Notes under the pieces: model-generated
The model's input: the letters and a program-made list of their open reading frames with translations, nothing else
Databases searched by the model: none
What the model was told of the DNA's origin: nothing
Shown here: piece by piece, positions 11,237 through 24,606 of the stretch
How the letters are laid out: the number at the start of each line of letters is the position of its first letter
Position numbering within the stretch: position 1 is the stretch's first letter
Made by a program: the position numbers and the translations under genes
Assembly (NCBI GenBank): GCA_019454045.1
Contig: SKCR01029061.1
Span: forward strand, 186,001-250,000
DNA: 64,000 nt
Direction: 5' to 3'
Origin: Zanthoxylum bungeanum
Lineage: Eukaryota > Streptophyta > Magnoliopsida > Sapindales > Rutaceae

Positions 11237-13090
11237 CTAGACAGTAGTCTCATTCCCATTATAGGCCTTTCTTGCTTCAAACACATCCGGGCAATATCGT
11301 GTTGAAAGAATTTCAACCTGTTCAGGAAATGACTTGTTTCCATACGCACCCAAGTGTTTGACCATTTGGCTCCATCGCTTTCGACAAATAGTTCCAGACC
11401 TATGGTTGAGAAGATTTTCCCAGTCTACATCATCCATGCAGCAAGCATCCAAGCTAGAAAGTGCATTCACCAAGTGGAAGTCATCGGTATCAGCCCATTT
11501 GCCTTCAGCAACCATAGGTGAAGTTAGCTGATCATACCATTTCATGCAACAAATAGAATTTGATCTGGTGGACAATCTGTCACTAATTGCCTCCCAACTT
11601 ATATTATCTCGCAACATTCCATGCTTGGTTTTCTTTTCCTCAAAAGCCTTCAAACGCAAATCCATATTCACCAAGTCAAATAACTTCTGATACTCTTCAT
11701 GGGACCATTGTCCTTTCTTCCGATTGGGTAGTTTTATTCTGCGCCATGCATCCTTGACGTGAAGTCTATGCTTGCCAAGTGTGCCAGCCAACATTTTCCA
11801 ATCAGATCCGTGTTTCTCATGGAACTTCTGGATGAGTTCTAACTCTTCTGGTGTCCATTTACGGTTCTCATCTCTTTCAAATATGATATGAGCTCGATAA
11901 TAAATACTCTCACAGGGCCTCCAGGGTAAGGATACTCCTATTTCCTTCCAACAGTTTTTTACTTCTGGGTGAGATCTACAATGCAAAACCATATCTAGAC
12001 CTTCTTCACCTAATCTATGAGCCTCTATGTAGTTGATAACAGCGTTTTTAATCATCTCATCTTCTTCTAGAGAGAACCGCTTACCACACATGAAACCATC
12101 ATCTTTGTCATTTTCGGCATCAGATGAAGGAAAAACCTGCACATGATTAGAAAAGCTTACTCTCTTATATCTCTCCTTTTGTGCAGATCTTTCAGATGGA
12201 TCATTGGGCAGCTCAACACCTTTTTTGGTTCTTGATGCTTTTTTATCACCACCTGAATGTTTTTCCACTGACTTGGCCTTCTTCTTCTTGTCTTTTTTTC
12301 CATCTACTTCAAGGTCATTCTTTTGTAGGCTTGTATTCACTTCCAGTCCAAGGTGCTTTTGCTTTGAACCCTCATTAACTCCACTGGCTTCACCTTCATT
12401 GTTAATTCTGTCCTTCTTCTTCTTAGCCTTTGTGGTTACATTCTCATCCTCATTAATTTCTAACTTCCTCTTCTTATTCTTTTTCCTCCTATCCTTTTCA
12501 TTCATATCCACCTCACCCTCTACAGTAGTCTCATTTTGACTAGCACCAAATTCACCATCATCACAACCGACTTCTTGCCTTTTCTTACTCTTCTTCTTCT
12601 TCTTCTTCTTCTTGTCAACATGTACATCACTATCTATTACAGCCTCACTTTGATTGACACTAGATTCAGTGCCATTGCCACTAGCCTCCTGCAACTTTTT
12701 CTCCTCCTCCTCTTTCCTCTTAACCTCACCTGCAATATTTTCCACCAAACACAAAATCCGTCTCGCACTTAACCCACAATCATTACCACCATCCTCATTA
12801 TTCTGCTTATTCTTTCTCTTCTTCTCATCCTTCATTACAACTTCATTTTCATTAGCACTTAAGTCAACATCACCGCCTCTAATCTCATCTCTCTTCTTCT
12901 TTTTCTTATGCTTCTTCCGCTTATTTACATCAACATCACCCTCTGCCACAACTTTTTCAGTTAAAGTAGCTCTAAATTCAACATCATTATCACTAACCTC
13001 ATGCCTGGTTTTTCCATTAATTACCTCTTCCACCGTATCGGCATCGGCCTCATCATTCTTGAATTTCTTCCCGGTTGTTTTCTTACTCAT
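11237..13090 (-). CDS. Lysine-rich SANT/Myb protein, RNA polymerase I termination factor-like
   Basis: Intronless 617-codon reading frame. Residues 1 to about 300 are low-complexity and Lys/Glu-rich with many KKKKKK and KKRK runs, which are likely nuclear or nucleolar targeting signals. The C-terminal third carries tandem SANT/Myb repeats. The first (about 410-455) begins RKWTPEELELIQKFHEKHG and contains DWKMLAGTLGKH. The second (about 460-525) begins GQWSHEEYQKLF. The third (about 530-580) begins GKWADTDDFHLVNAL and ends GTICRKRWSQM. This layout matches the plant homologues of TTF1/Reb1/DMTF1 (for example At5g41020), which bind DNA and in yeast and animals stop Pol I on rDNA. The exact role in plants is inferred. 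A probable 5' UTR intron begins near 13314 (GTTAGT on the minus strand). The gene is divergent from EMB2279. Confidence 0.88.
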   Translation of the reverse strand: MSKKTTGKKFKNDEADADTVEEVINGKTRHEVSDNDVEFRATLTEKVVAEGDVDVNKRKKHKKKKKRDEIRGGDVDLSANENEVVMKDEKKRKNKQNNEDGGNDCGLSARRILCLVENIAGEVKRKEEEEKKLQEASGNGTESSVNQSEAVIDSDVHVDKKKKKKKKSKKRQEVGCDDGEFGASQNETTVEGEVDMNEKDRRKKNKKRKLEINEDENVTTKAKKKKDRINNEGEASGVNEGSKQKHLGLEVNTSLQKNDLEVDGKKDKKKKAKSVEKHSGGDKKASRTKKGVELPNDPSERSAQKERYKRVSFSNHVQVFPSSDAENDKDDGFMCGKRFSLEEDEMIKNAVINYIEAHRLGEEGLDMVLHCRSHPEVKNCWKEIGVSLPWRPCESIYYRAHIIFERDENRKWTPEELELIQKFHEKHGSDWKMLAGTLGKHRLHVKDAWRRIKLPNRKKGQWSHEEYQKLFDLVNMDLRLKAFEEKKTKHGMLRDNISWEAISDRLSTRSNSICCMKWYDQLTSPMVAEGKWADTDDFHLVNALSSLDACCMDDVDWENLLNHRSGTICRKRWSQMVKHLGAYGNKSFPEQVEILSTRYCPDVFEARKAYNGNETTV

Positions 13091-14956
13091 AATATAAAAC
13101 TTTACTCAATCTGTTTCAATAGCTACCACAAACTCCTCATGCAAATGTAAAAACAACGCAAGTTCACGGAGATATTCAAATTCAAGACACTTTTAAACGA
13201 ATCAAGATATCGTATAACACACTTTATAGTGTGAATTAACTTCTAATTAAACTTCTTTATAAAACTTCCACATGAGGCCAAGCCAAATTGCGAAGTTTGA
13301 TTGTAAGAACTAACCTTCTTTTACGGATTCCGGAAGACTGACGGCGACGGAAGAACGGACGACCAACGGCTGGGGCGGGAACACTGTGAAAAGTGATAGG
13401 AGATTAATAGACGGCAAAACCAGTTTACTTCCAAGTACACCTCTTCGCTCCGCTAAAAATTGAGCCCATACTCCAATGGATCAATTTATCATTTAAACCC
13501 CTTTTCTTTTCATTATTTCCTTTTTTCACGTAACTACTATCTGATTGTTATAACCACACTTTAATCTTACAATTTTAAAAATATAAATTTTAATTCTGAC
13601 ATTAAATATTTTTTGTTATTTTTAAGTATTTTTCATTCAATTATTGTTAAATGACTTAAATATTTCAAAAACTATTTGAAAATAATAAAATTTTATTTCA
13701 AAAATTAAATAAAAGTGACTAAATTAACAAAAATAATTTATTAATAGAAACTAAAGCTACATGAAGTAAAATTTATATTTTTAAAATTACATGAATTAAA
13801 ATATCCTTATAACAATATGTGAGATAGTGTGGTGTCATTTAGCAAAAAATCGAGTCCGTGCACTGGCGGATCTATTAAGGGTCCAGTATTGGCCCCACGA
13901 AAATAATAATAATTTATATTTTATATTTTATAAATTTATATATTAGGAAATAGCAATAATTAAATAACATTCATAAATACATTTATTGATTAATTTCTTA
14001 AGTTTTATTTTTTTAACATAATATATAGGTTCAAGTCCAAATTAGTTAAAAGAAATCCAATACACACTTTTACATCAATCACATTCTTAAACATGTCTAA
14101 ATTAAAATAAATAATAAGAAAATAATAATCTCTCTTTCTATAATTCCCTAATCCATACTGATTTCTTCATTTCACTTCAACTTTATTTTTTTTTCCCACT
14201 ACCAGCAATAACAAGCAATCAACGGTTCAATATTTGACTTTTTTTTTTTAATCCACTCATTTATGTGTTTTTCCATTTACAAAAGAATAGAAATATCATT
14301 ACATTTAAATAAAAAAAAATCATGTTTATGTTAGGTTTGGTTATTGAACTTTTAATTTATGAATATATTTGTAGTGATTTTTTTACTAAATTATGTCGTG
14401 TACAGTTGTAATGTATAAAATATTTACATATCAATATAAATATAAATATTTTTTATATGTTTTTTATTTAATTTTACCAGCATTTGAGTCTGTGGTTTAT
14501 CATTAAAGCCCCTTCATTTTATAATTTAATATATTTGTATATATTGTATCAATTGGTCTAGATATAATATTATCCTTATGAATATCTCGTCGGGTTTGTT
14601 AATTGCTAGTAAGCCGACCCGCCTTTACATTTATCTTTAGTTCGGTTATCATGGTCGCATACTCGTTGTACAGGAAGAAGTGAAGTCAATCTGTATGTAA
14701 GCTTTCAATTTGGTTTCCTGCTAGCCAAACGCTCTCTGTCAGTTTCTTTTGAAAGCAAAGTTGTCGTTTCACCTTGTTCTTGTATTTATCTTCTTCTTCT
14801 TTTTTTTTTTTTTTTTGCTAGTTACTGTATGTTTGAGCTCTGCTCGTAGAAGAAAGTTTATTCGGATTGTTTGTTTGTGTAATTTGATTTTGCAGTTATG
14901 TGAAAGTGAGGAGTTTTCCTAAACTTAATTTTGGTATTTAGTGGTGTAAAATTGAA
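13091..14956. promoter_or_regulatory. Divergent intergenic region between the SANT/Myb gene and EMB2279
   Basis: About 1.9 kb, very AT-rich, holding the 5' ends of two divergent genes. On the minus strand a probable first non-coding exon lies around 13317-13380. On the plus strand a likely EMB2279 5' UTR intron runs from GTAAGC near 14697 to TTTTGCAG near 14895. No TATA box stands out, and exact transcription starts are not visible. Confidence 0.45.
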
Positions 14957-17900
14957 ATGGGGGTGTTAATTATGACAAATGCGCAAGTGGGTACTTCTAG
15001 TTTAGGTAGGAATGGGAGTTTTACTTCGGATTATAGCTGGAAGCAGTATCCTTCATGTGGAATGTTGAGTTCACGGCGTTCCATTTTGGGCATTGGATTA
15101 GAGACCAAGAATGTTAAAAGTAGTAGAATTTTTTTGTTTAGAAAGCTTCATTGTGGAGCAATTTCTGCTATGTTGAAGGAAGAGTCTGATAAGCAATTTG
15201 TTGGAGGTGGGATTCTGAAGAAAGAGTTTGAGTTTAAGCCGTCTTTTAGTGAGTATTTGAAGGCTATGGAGTCGGTGAAAAGTGGGCAAGTGAGAAAGCA
15301 AGATCATAAATCGAATAGATATATATCAGAGGATGGTTCAAAGGGAAAAGATGAGTCAAGGACACCGTTGAGAAGAGACGACAAAACTGTAAAAGTGGGG
15401 AAGTATGAAGGTTATATGAATGAAGAAATGACTTCTAGAGTTGTGGAACATCAAGAGTTATGTAGTAAGGTTAATAGAGTTAATCAACATGAAGAAGCAG
15501 TACGGGGTCAATTTGATCGAAAAGGGGGTGTAATTAGAAAGTCATCGCAAGCTCATAAGTTGAATAGATATATTTCTAAGGATGGTTCATGGGGAAAAGA
15601 TGTGTGGAGAACTCCATCACCAGGAAGAGATAATGAAAATGTAATACTGCGGAAGTTTGAAGGTTATTCGAATGAAGAAATGATTTCTGGAGTTCTGGAG
15701 CATCAAGAGTTAAGTGGAAATGGCAATGGAGTTACCCAACGTGAAGAGGCAGTTAGAGGTAAATTTGATCGAAAAGGGAGTGTAATTAGAAATTCAGAGG
15801 ATAAATTGAATGGCAAAGAAAGCCGTGTGGATACAATGGTGAAAAGCAATTCCAGAAGAGAGACAATGGATGAAAGACAGTTGCATTATCAAAATAAAGG
15901 TGTGAAGCCACATTTGAAAGACTCGTACTCAGATAAGGGTAAAAAGTTTCAAAATGCACGAGATTGCTCTGTGGTATTGGTTGATGATAAAAGGAATCGC
16001 CGCACTATTTACTCAAGGGGGAAGCTTATTCAAGATAAAGCAGAAATGATTCGAACAAAAGGAAAAACTTTTGAGAAGAAGGAAGTTGGTGACAGAAATC
16101 GAGAATCACTTGGTGGTGGACATGTGATGAGCCTCATCAAAATTGAGCAGAGAAGTAGAAAAGTAACTAGCAGCCGTAAGTCCTTCCTCGAAGAAGGTAA
16201 GGATGATAGTTGGGAGGAGGAAAGAGCAGCCTTCAAAACTTTTGAGGAAGGCAATGATATCATGGACAAGAGAAGAGTTTCAAGAATGGAAATGGAGGAG
16301 CGAATCCAAAAACTAGCAAGGCAGTATGTATTATATGCTCTCTATCTTCCTTGTGAATCTGATATTGGAGATGTCATCTTCCAGTTATTACACGTCACCT
16401 GATGTTAGATTAAAAATGTGTTTCACATTTGTTGGTGTTCCCTGTAGTGGTGTTGTTATTCCCATGTCATTAGATGATTAATTTCGAAATTTGAATTTTC
16501 ATCAAGTTCCTAAAATTAAGGATCTCAAATTTGATGCCAAAAGATCTCACTTGAAGTTTCGGAAAGCAGTAAAGCATTGATGTTATTTTTTTCTTTTTTC
16601 AATTATTATGTCCTGATTTCTTCAAATATAAATGTGCACACACTTAGTATGCTTGTACGTGTCTTCATATTTCCTTTTTTTCAAAGATTCAACAGTAAAT
16701 GTTATTATTCAAGCTAAAGTACTGTGTAACAGGTTGAATGGTGCGGATATCAATCTGCCTGAATGGATATTCTCTAAGATAATGCGAAGTGCACAAATCA
16801 GATATTCAGATCATTGTATATTGAGGGTTATCCAGATTTTGGGCAAACTAGGAAATTGGCGGCGAGTGCTACAAGTGATTGAGTGGCTTCAGATGCGTGA
16901 ACGCTTCAAATCCCACAGGCTCCGGTATCTATTTTCCCGACTTTTTCTGATGAACAATGTTCATGTTTGACTGCAGCATCCTTTTTCTGTATCATGGAAT
17001 AAAGGTTTTGTTTCACGAAGCTCTTTTGACTTCTCGGTGTTGTTGAAAATTATTACAAGTTCATTGAGTTCCAAAATCTCTTAAATATTTCAAATAGGTT
17101 TCTCCGCATTTTTTGTTTACATTGTGCATATTGCAATTACAAGAATAAAAAGAATTTGATAGATAACTTTCTCTTGACTTCTTAAAAAGCTTGAAAAGAT
17201 GTCAGAGCTTCATTGAGCTCAAAATTATTCCAACATTTGAACTACATTACTATCCATCTTTGTTTATATTTTGGTTGAGTATAATATATAAGGGTATGTT
17301 ACATTTCTAAGAAAATTATCGAAGCTCGAAAAAAAGCTTTCAGAGAAGCTCAAATCCCAGTAGTAAATAAGTTTGCAAAAGTTTAAAATAATAATAATAA
17401 TAATCTTTTAGTTATGACCAAATCATTTTGAAGTATTCATGAATCATGAGAGCTTCTTACATTCAGGAGCTCTATTGTCGTTCCAAAATCCATATTGAAT
17501 GGAGGCTTACTATTTTTAACGCTCAAGACACTATGGTGATCACTATTATCTAACCTAGTCTTTTAACAATCTTTATCAATTTTAACTTTACCTATATGGG
17601 TTGATTGAATTCCTCTGTCTTCACCCTTTCATGATTTTGGCCAGGAACCCTTGTATTGTATTATGTGATGATTCTTCAGTTTAATAATCTATTAAGTTTC
17701 TGTGAGCTATATTTGTCATAATTTTGTAAGCATGCTAGTTGCCAATCATCTCTGGAATCTTCTTGACAAGAATAATACTGACTGAGATTTTTCACCTTTC
17801 TTTTAATCTTATGTTAATTATGTTGCTCTGAAATTCTAGTGCTACCGGAATTGCTTAAACATTCATGATCATTGTATGTAAGCACATTTTAATTATATTT

Positions 17901-20900
17901 CTGCGTCTTGATCTAGATACATTTACACAACTGCTCTTTATGTACTTGGAAAAGCAAGGAGACCTGTAGAGGCACTTAATGTATTTCTTGCAATGCAGGT
18001 AATGTGCTCAATTGTCTTGCATGTGTCGTGTTTTTCTTCAAATACTTCTTGATGGTACGGAAGAAGTAAAGAGACATTTCCTAACCTTCAAGTTTTATCT
18101 TCTGTTCAGCAACAAATGGCCTCATATCCTGACTTAGTGGCTTATCATTCCATCGCCGTCACTCTTGGACAAGCAGGGCATATAAAGGAACTCTTTGATG
18201 TGATTGATAGCATGAGATCTCTTCCCAAAAAGAAGTTCAAAACTGGTACACTCGAGAGATGGGACCCACGTTTGGAACCTGATATTGTCATCTACAATGC
18301 GGTGAGTAATACTCTGTTTGCCATCAGTTATCAATATTGGGGAAACTATACTGGGTATTTTGTGACCGATCTTCATGACTATTGATGGTCTCATTTGCAT
18401 TCAAATCTCAATTAATTTGGTTTCTAAGGGTTATCTGTACTGGCATGATTCTACACCTTTTGTAATAGGTAGAGATTGAATAATTCATTAATTGTTAAAC
18501 ACTTAAACCTGTTTAATAAAATTTGATTGCATTATTTATGATGTAATAAGTCCAGGCAAAACCCTTTCCTGCATCTACACTTTTCTTAACTTGAAGCATC
18601 AGAAGTTCTTTACCTTTATAATAAACATTACAGCAGATATTAGTATTCTGTTTCCGCTCACTTGTCCTCGAAAAGAAGTCTTTGCCATACATTTCACATT
18701 TTCTGAACGTGGCCCTCAGGGTAATTCTGCATATGTTAGAGATTTCACATGTATATATTTTTGTTTTTTTGTTCATCAGTCTAGTTCTTCCCAATAGCTA
18801 TTGACTCCATTAGGAGGATGGTTGTGTCTTGAAATGCTATGAAAAAAATTGCAGCTAGTCTGTTGGGTATTTCGACATATTTATAGGGTAAAATTTTTCG
18901 ATTCTATTTGAATATATGGAAATTGAGTAAATATCTTTATATGGTTTGGTTGAAAAATGTATGTATTTCTTTTCTTTGCAAGGTCTTAAATGCTTGTGTT
19001 CGGCGGAAACAGTGGGAAGGGGCATTTTGGGTTTTGCAGCAGTTGAAACAACAAGGACAGAAGCCTTCCGCTGCAACTTATGGACTTGTTATGGAGGTAT
19101 TAGTCAGTCTTCAGTAGCTCTCTAACTGCTGCCATTTCTATTCTCTTCTACAAGTTAGTAGTTGTAGGTATAGGCTTTTGGTGGTTCCACTGTGCTATTT
19201 GATAAAAACTAAAAATCTAGATATATTTTCCAAATTGGTAGTCTAATATATATACCTGTGATGTAGATAATGGATAATCATGTGCTTTTTCATTTTGGTT
19301 TTCCTGGTTGCAAATATAATTTCCATTCCCGTATTCATTTTTCATTTTGTTCTTAAGAATAATGTGATAGAACTTATATGGAAAGCGCCAAATTAGCGAA
19401 GAGAGAGATAAGCCATTCCTACAAGGTTCCCAGAGCAATATTTAGATATAATCTATATTGTTTGCTTTGATGGAAAATGGTCAGAGACTTGCAGTTTCTT
19501 GTTATACGTAATGAAGTGAAATGAGGCAATAATTGCAAAGCCATCGTTAGATGAGTCTTGCTTTTGTTGATCATTTCTTGATGTACTGATTTTATTCTTT
19601 TTGGATTACTTTATTGTGGAATGCTGGTCCATCTTGCAACTTGCTATGTTAATTCTTGTTTTCTATCAAACATCTTATTATAGGCTTCTTAGTGCATTTT
19701 ATGTCACTGAACCTTTGTGAAGTCTGTTATATAATAAATCAATGCAATTTAAAGAACTGGTCAGAGTTTGCTTGGTGTTTTGTGACTTTCCTGAATATGG
19801 ATTTCACTATTTATGCTTAAGCAGGTGATGTTAGCATGTGGCAAGTACAACTTGGTTCACGAGTTCTTCATGAAAGTGCAGAAATCTTATATTCCAAATG
19901 CTTTAGCATATAAAGGTATGTTAATGACCTAACCAGCTTCACCTTCAAATGCTATTTTGTAGAATTTCATTTTGACAATGACTTTATGTTATATACAGTT
20001 CTTGTGAATACTCTTTGGAGAGAAGGTAAAACAGATGAGGCTGTTTCAGCTGTTAAAGACATGGAAAGACGAGGAATTGTAGGTTCTGCTGCTCTTTATT
20101 ATGAACTTGCTCGCTGTCTTTGTAGTGCGGGAAGGTGCGAAGAAGCACTAACGCAGGTAGCTTTATCATGCTTCATATGTTAGGTTTACGTGTTTTTATA
20201 TTTGCCATTTGCTTGTATAGATTTAAAGTTTTTTTTTTTAGCTTAAAACTTCAATCACCAACTAGTGTCTACTTGCTGAAAGAACTCTTTATCTCTTGAA
20301 AATTTGATGGTAAATTTATGTGGCAAACTAAGCTTAAGCTTGTGCAAGGCTGGACGGACTTAACAGGCCTGACAAGTGAATCTTGCTCAGGCCCACTTTT
20401 GTTCTGCATGATAAATTTCTTAATTAATTAGTGTTTGGACGGATTTAAACGATGACCAATGACCATAATCAATAATTATACAAGTATCCTCCTCCTGTTA
20501 TTTCCACCGGCTGGTATTTTTGTAGTTTATAAGTTTAAGATCACAACTTTTGGCTTAAACCTAGAACTTCAACCTATCTACAGTGGATATTGGATATGTA
20601 GTTGTGATAAGGTATGACCTGACTCAACCATTGCTTACAGAGACTATATTTCTTTTCTTTTTACAGATAGAGAAGATATGCAAGGTTGCAAACAAGCCTC
20701 TAGTAGTAACTTATACTGGATTAATACAAGCTTGTCTGGACTCTGGACATATTCAAAATGCCGCATACATCTTCAACCGAATGAAGGATTTTTGCTCCCC
20801 AAATCTTGTTACTTGCAACATAATGCTGAAAGCTTATCTGGAAAATGGTTTGTTTGAAGAGGCAATGAAACTGTTCCAGAAGATGGCAGAAGATAGCAAT

Positions 20901-21602
20901 CATATTACCCGTGAATATGATAACAAGCGGCTAGTAATACCCGATATCTATACCTTCAACACCATGTTAGATGCTTGTGCTGCAGAAAAGAGGTGGGATG
21001 ATCTTGAGCACGTCTATAGACGGATGCTGCGCCATGGATTGCATTTCAATTCAAAACGTCATCTTCGAATGATTTTAGATGCTTCAAGGGCTGGAAAGGT
21101 ATCTTTCTTTTTAAAATTCTAAATATCTTTCAAAGCTATCTGTTGCTGCTTGTTTAAACACATTATCCTCTCCCTGAAACTATGAAATCATTGGTACTGG
21201 TATTACTGCTGGCAGGTAGAGTTACTTGAAATAACTTGGGAGCACTTGGCCCGGGCTGATCGGATTCCTCCGCCTGCTCTCATCAAAGAAAGGTTTTGCA
21301 ATAGACTTGAGAACGAAGACTGTGTTTCAGCTCTTTCTTGTCTAACCAGTCAACCCGTTACTGTTTCGCCAGAATTTTCCAAGACTGCGTGGTCGAAACT
21401 ACTGAAGCAAAATTCCCAGCATTTCGGACAGGCTACGCTTGTTCGGCTACTACACGAAGCGAGCAAGGTCCTCACTGCCACAAATGACTCACCAAACCGG
21501 GTATTACAGAATCTGATATCATCTTGTAAAGACTATTTGAGGAGTCAATCCCAAGCTCCCATAATTGATGTAACAGAAACTCCCTTGTATAGTGGCATCT
21601 AA
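14957..21602 (+). CDS. EMB2279: Chloroplast-type pentatricopeptide repeat protein, EMB2279-like
   Basis: Nine coding exons joined by GT-AG introns with consistent phase: 14957-16323, 16733-16924, 17917-17998, 18110-18301, 18983-19096, 19825-19915, 19999-20156, 20667-21098, 21216-21602. Together they give 1004 residues, close to Arabidopsis At1g30610 (about 1006). The long first exon encodes a basic, poorly conserved N-terminus with the motif FKPSFSEYLKAMESVK and an internal imperfect repeat (NRYISEDGSKGKDE / NRYISKDGSWGKDV). The PPR region begins in exon 2 (GNWRRVLQVIEWLQ) and continues through YNAVLNACVRRKQWEGAFWV, VLVNTLWREGKTDEAV, TYTGLIQACLDSG and TFNTMLDACAAEKRWDD. PPR proteins bind organelle RNA. 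The Arabidopsis gene is embryo-essential and its product is predicted plastidial. The downstream neighbour MUR4 is also its neighbour in Arabidopsis. Confidence 0.9.
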
Positions 21603-23334
21603 ATTGCTCGGGAAATTTTGATGAAACTATTGCATTTTAATGGGCCGCCTTACTCGATTGTTTTAAATGCACTCCCCTTTTTCCTAAAGACACTCCACCC
21701 CACTTGTCTGATGAAACGGTGGCATCTCTTGGCCCAATATGAATAGAGTGTGCGAATTGAATGGATCCTTAATTTTCAATTATTAATAATTAATTTCTCT
21801 AAGCTTTAATATTAAAAAATTGTAATGACAATGACAATTTCAGCATATTTTAAAAAATTAAAAAAAAAATGTTAGAATTTTTTTGAATACAAATTAATTG
21901 AAATTTAATGAAGAAAGTCGGTGGGCTATGATTGTTGCAGCTTTCGGGGCTAGTGGGGGGCCATGCCTTTTGAATTTGAGAGCAGTCCCCTTCAAGTGTT
22001 AGGGGAACGGGACAGTAGGTCACGTGACAGCGGGCCGTTGGGATCTATATGTCCCTTCGCAACGTGTCATCTTAGTAATGACTCAATAAAGCAACAATTT
22101 AGGGTGGCCATATGGTGCAGTTTTCACTGGTGTTTTGTAATTAAACCGGTTTAATGGGTCAATAGTATTATTGGTTGAATAATTCTGATAAAATAGACAT
22201 AATCGATTTACGTTATTAATAATTTTATTTAATTAAAAATTTTAAAAAATATTAAATTTTAGTTTTATAAAATTTTAAAAAATGAACAAGTCTGGATCAA
22301 TTCATTGACCAATTTTTTTACAATCATTTTTTATCGATTAATCATATCAAACTCACAGTCGGTTCGCGATTCAACCGGTTCGATCCGATTTTCAAAATAA
22401 TGGCTTTAACTCAATCAAAACGAATTAAATTGAACCAAATTAAATTAAAATTGTGATAAAAATGGAATGATTCTAAATCCTAAATTGAAATTGAAGTTTG
22501 ACAAAAATCAAACCAAACCTGAAATATTCACTCTTTAGCAAATATTAATGTTTCTCTATGATTTGAATATTCACAAATTTTAAATTGAGATTATGATACA
22601 TACCATTATAAAATTATTATGTTCTCATATTCTTCCTCATATAATAAAAATATACTTAAGTCGAAATGATCTAATTAAATAAACGATATAAAAATAATTA
22701 ATTTATACAATACCTCATAGATATATAATTATACATGCATGATTAACATCGCTATGGACATCATAAATTAATATAATATATGTTATTTTATCGTTGATAT
22801 AATTGATTATAAATCAAATCCAAACTGAATTAAATTACTAAACCGAAATAAAATTTGATAGAAAATTAGAAATTGTTTGTTGGAAGCCCAAACTGAACAG
22901 TTTCAAAACTAAAATAAAATTTGAGAAAAATCAATTCAAACCTGAAATCTCCATCCCTAGTCAAAATGATATCAAATCGTATTTATAACAGAATCAATAA
23001 ACCTGATTAAATCAAACCAAACCCTAATGTGATGACTCAACCCACACCTCTAATAGAGAGATTTGTGAAATTAGATCTGGCAACAAATCAAAATCAAAAT
23101 ATTGAATAAAATGAACAAGGTGGTGGTCCGCCCAATGGAAAGAAAATAAAACCACGAAATAAAAAAAGCAAAAAGTTAAAAGTAGCCACGCCAATCACTT
23201 TCTTGAGTTTTAACTAATTCCTAGGTGACACGTGTGGTTGTATCATTTAATTGTTGTTAACCGATGCCTGTCTTCAAACTTCGATTTCTTACGATAACTA
23301 GGGAAGGTTTGGTGAGGCTGGTACGGTCTTGTTT
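21603..23334. other. Intergenic, 3' flank of EMB2279
   Basis: AT-rich, no gene. From about 22140 to 23050 there are many AAACC/GGTTT-type stretches resembling decayed DNA-transposon sequence, but I could not establish ends or a duplication. Confidence 0.45.
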
Positions 23335-24320
23335 TTTTTATTCCCCCCGAAAAGAAACATATATTAGAAAAATTAGAGGTTAAAAGGGATCAAAGGAGGA
23401 AAAATATCTCTCTAGAGTCCAGAAATCTGATTATTACAGTTATATATGGCTATTCGGTGAACAGCTCCGTTTTATTTTATTGATTCGAACTGAATCCTGA
23501 AAGAAAATAATGAGTGAATCGCATTTTTAATCTCCGTTACGATCCAACACACTTCATTTAAATTAAAAATCTTCCCTAAAATTAGGTTCACCACATTTTG
23601 AGCATCAGACTCAATAATAACCGAGGAGAGCCATAATTCTTTTCCACATTCCACTTCGAACATTACAGCCTATGTTTCTGCAAACTCCACATCTTCTTGG
23701 AATTTGGTGGTCTTTGTCGCAACAACTATGAACTCACTGTGATGGTTTCTAATGACCACACCCAGCTCTAGTCTATCTGTTTCCTTATTAACTGTCGTGC
23801 CTACATTCATTTTAACCCATGAAACAGGAGGGGGGACCAATCCAAATTCTGTTTGCCATTGCCTAACATGCTACCCGGCTCGTCTTCCACATTTGCCTTC
23901 GCAAACGCATTCCAAGCAGCCTCAGCCTTCGCAACAATGGTCCTGCAATCTGAAGACACACCTAAGATAACGGCTTCGTTTCTTGCTCCTAATATGACCC
24001 ACATCAGCACATCATATTGCTCTAATTCTGCTTGAGTTAAGCTAGCAAAACACCATTGCATCATATCATCAAAGCTGCCACACTCTGTCCTCGTGCGCGC
24101 AATTCTCTAAATACGTTGACACCAACAGTCTCTCGAAGCTCTACAGGTGAAGAGAGCATGTATCAGAGTCTCGGCTCTTCTATAACACCTTTGGCACTCC
24201 CATTGTTCATAATTTTTTTACTATGAAGATTAACTGCTATTGGGAGTCGTCCACATAAATATTTCCATACAAAAATCTTGATTTTTTCAGGTATACGTAT
24301 ACCCCATATACTTTCATACA
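23335..24320 (-). mobile_element. Degenerate LINE 3' portion (zf-RVT and RNase H remnants)
   Basis: Reading the minus strand from about 24320: a WKYLCGRLPIAVNLHSKK segment, then a CQRCYRRAETLIHALFTC segment typical of the zinc-binding domain after LINE reverse transcriptase. Next come VLMWVILGARNEAVI (23960-24010) and an RNase H-like stretch with WLSSVIIESDAQNVVNLI (23590-23640). Stops and frame changes separate them. A short A-rich run on the minus strand near 23335 may be the tail. It is a second, independent LINE relic, opposite in orientation to the one at 6839-7451. Confidence 0.75.
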
Positions 24321-24606
24321 AACATAATTTTGTTAAAATATATTTCGTATAAATTAATTTAAAAAAATGATTTGTTAATAAGATAATTTTAAGTTATTCC
24401 CACTAAAATGAATAGTATTTATCATTTTTTTTTATAAAAATAAAATTTTATTATAATAACTCAAAAAATTTTCTTCCCCATTCAGCAATGGCAAATGACA
24501 AGTACAATTGCATGATTTGATGAAATGATTAAAAAATTAATTTAATTGTCAAAATAGTTATTTAGAGTATGGGGCCAATGCTATGATACCCGAGGGTATC
24601 AAATAC

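Noticed and set aside
12204..13097. Plus-strand frames rich in Phe/Leu/Ser opposite the SANT/Myb gene.
   Set aside because: Shadows of the lysine-rich N-terminus (AAG/GAA codons read on the other strand).
13855..13925. CACTGGCGGATC followed by GGGTCC, resembling the end of a DNA transposon.
   Set aside because: No partner end or duplication was found within the next kilobase.
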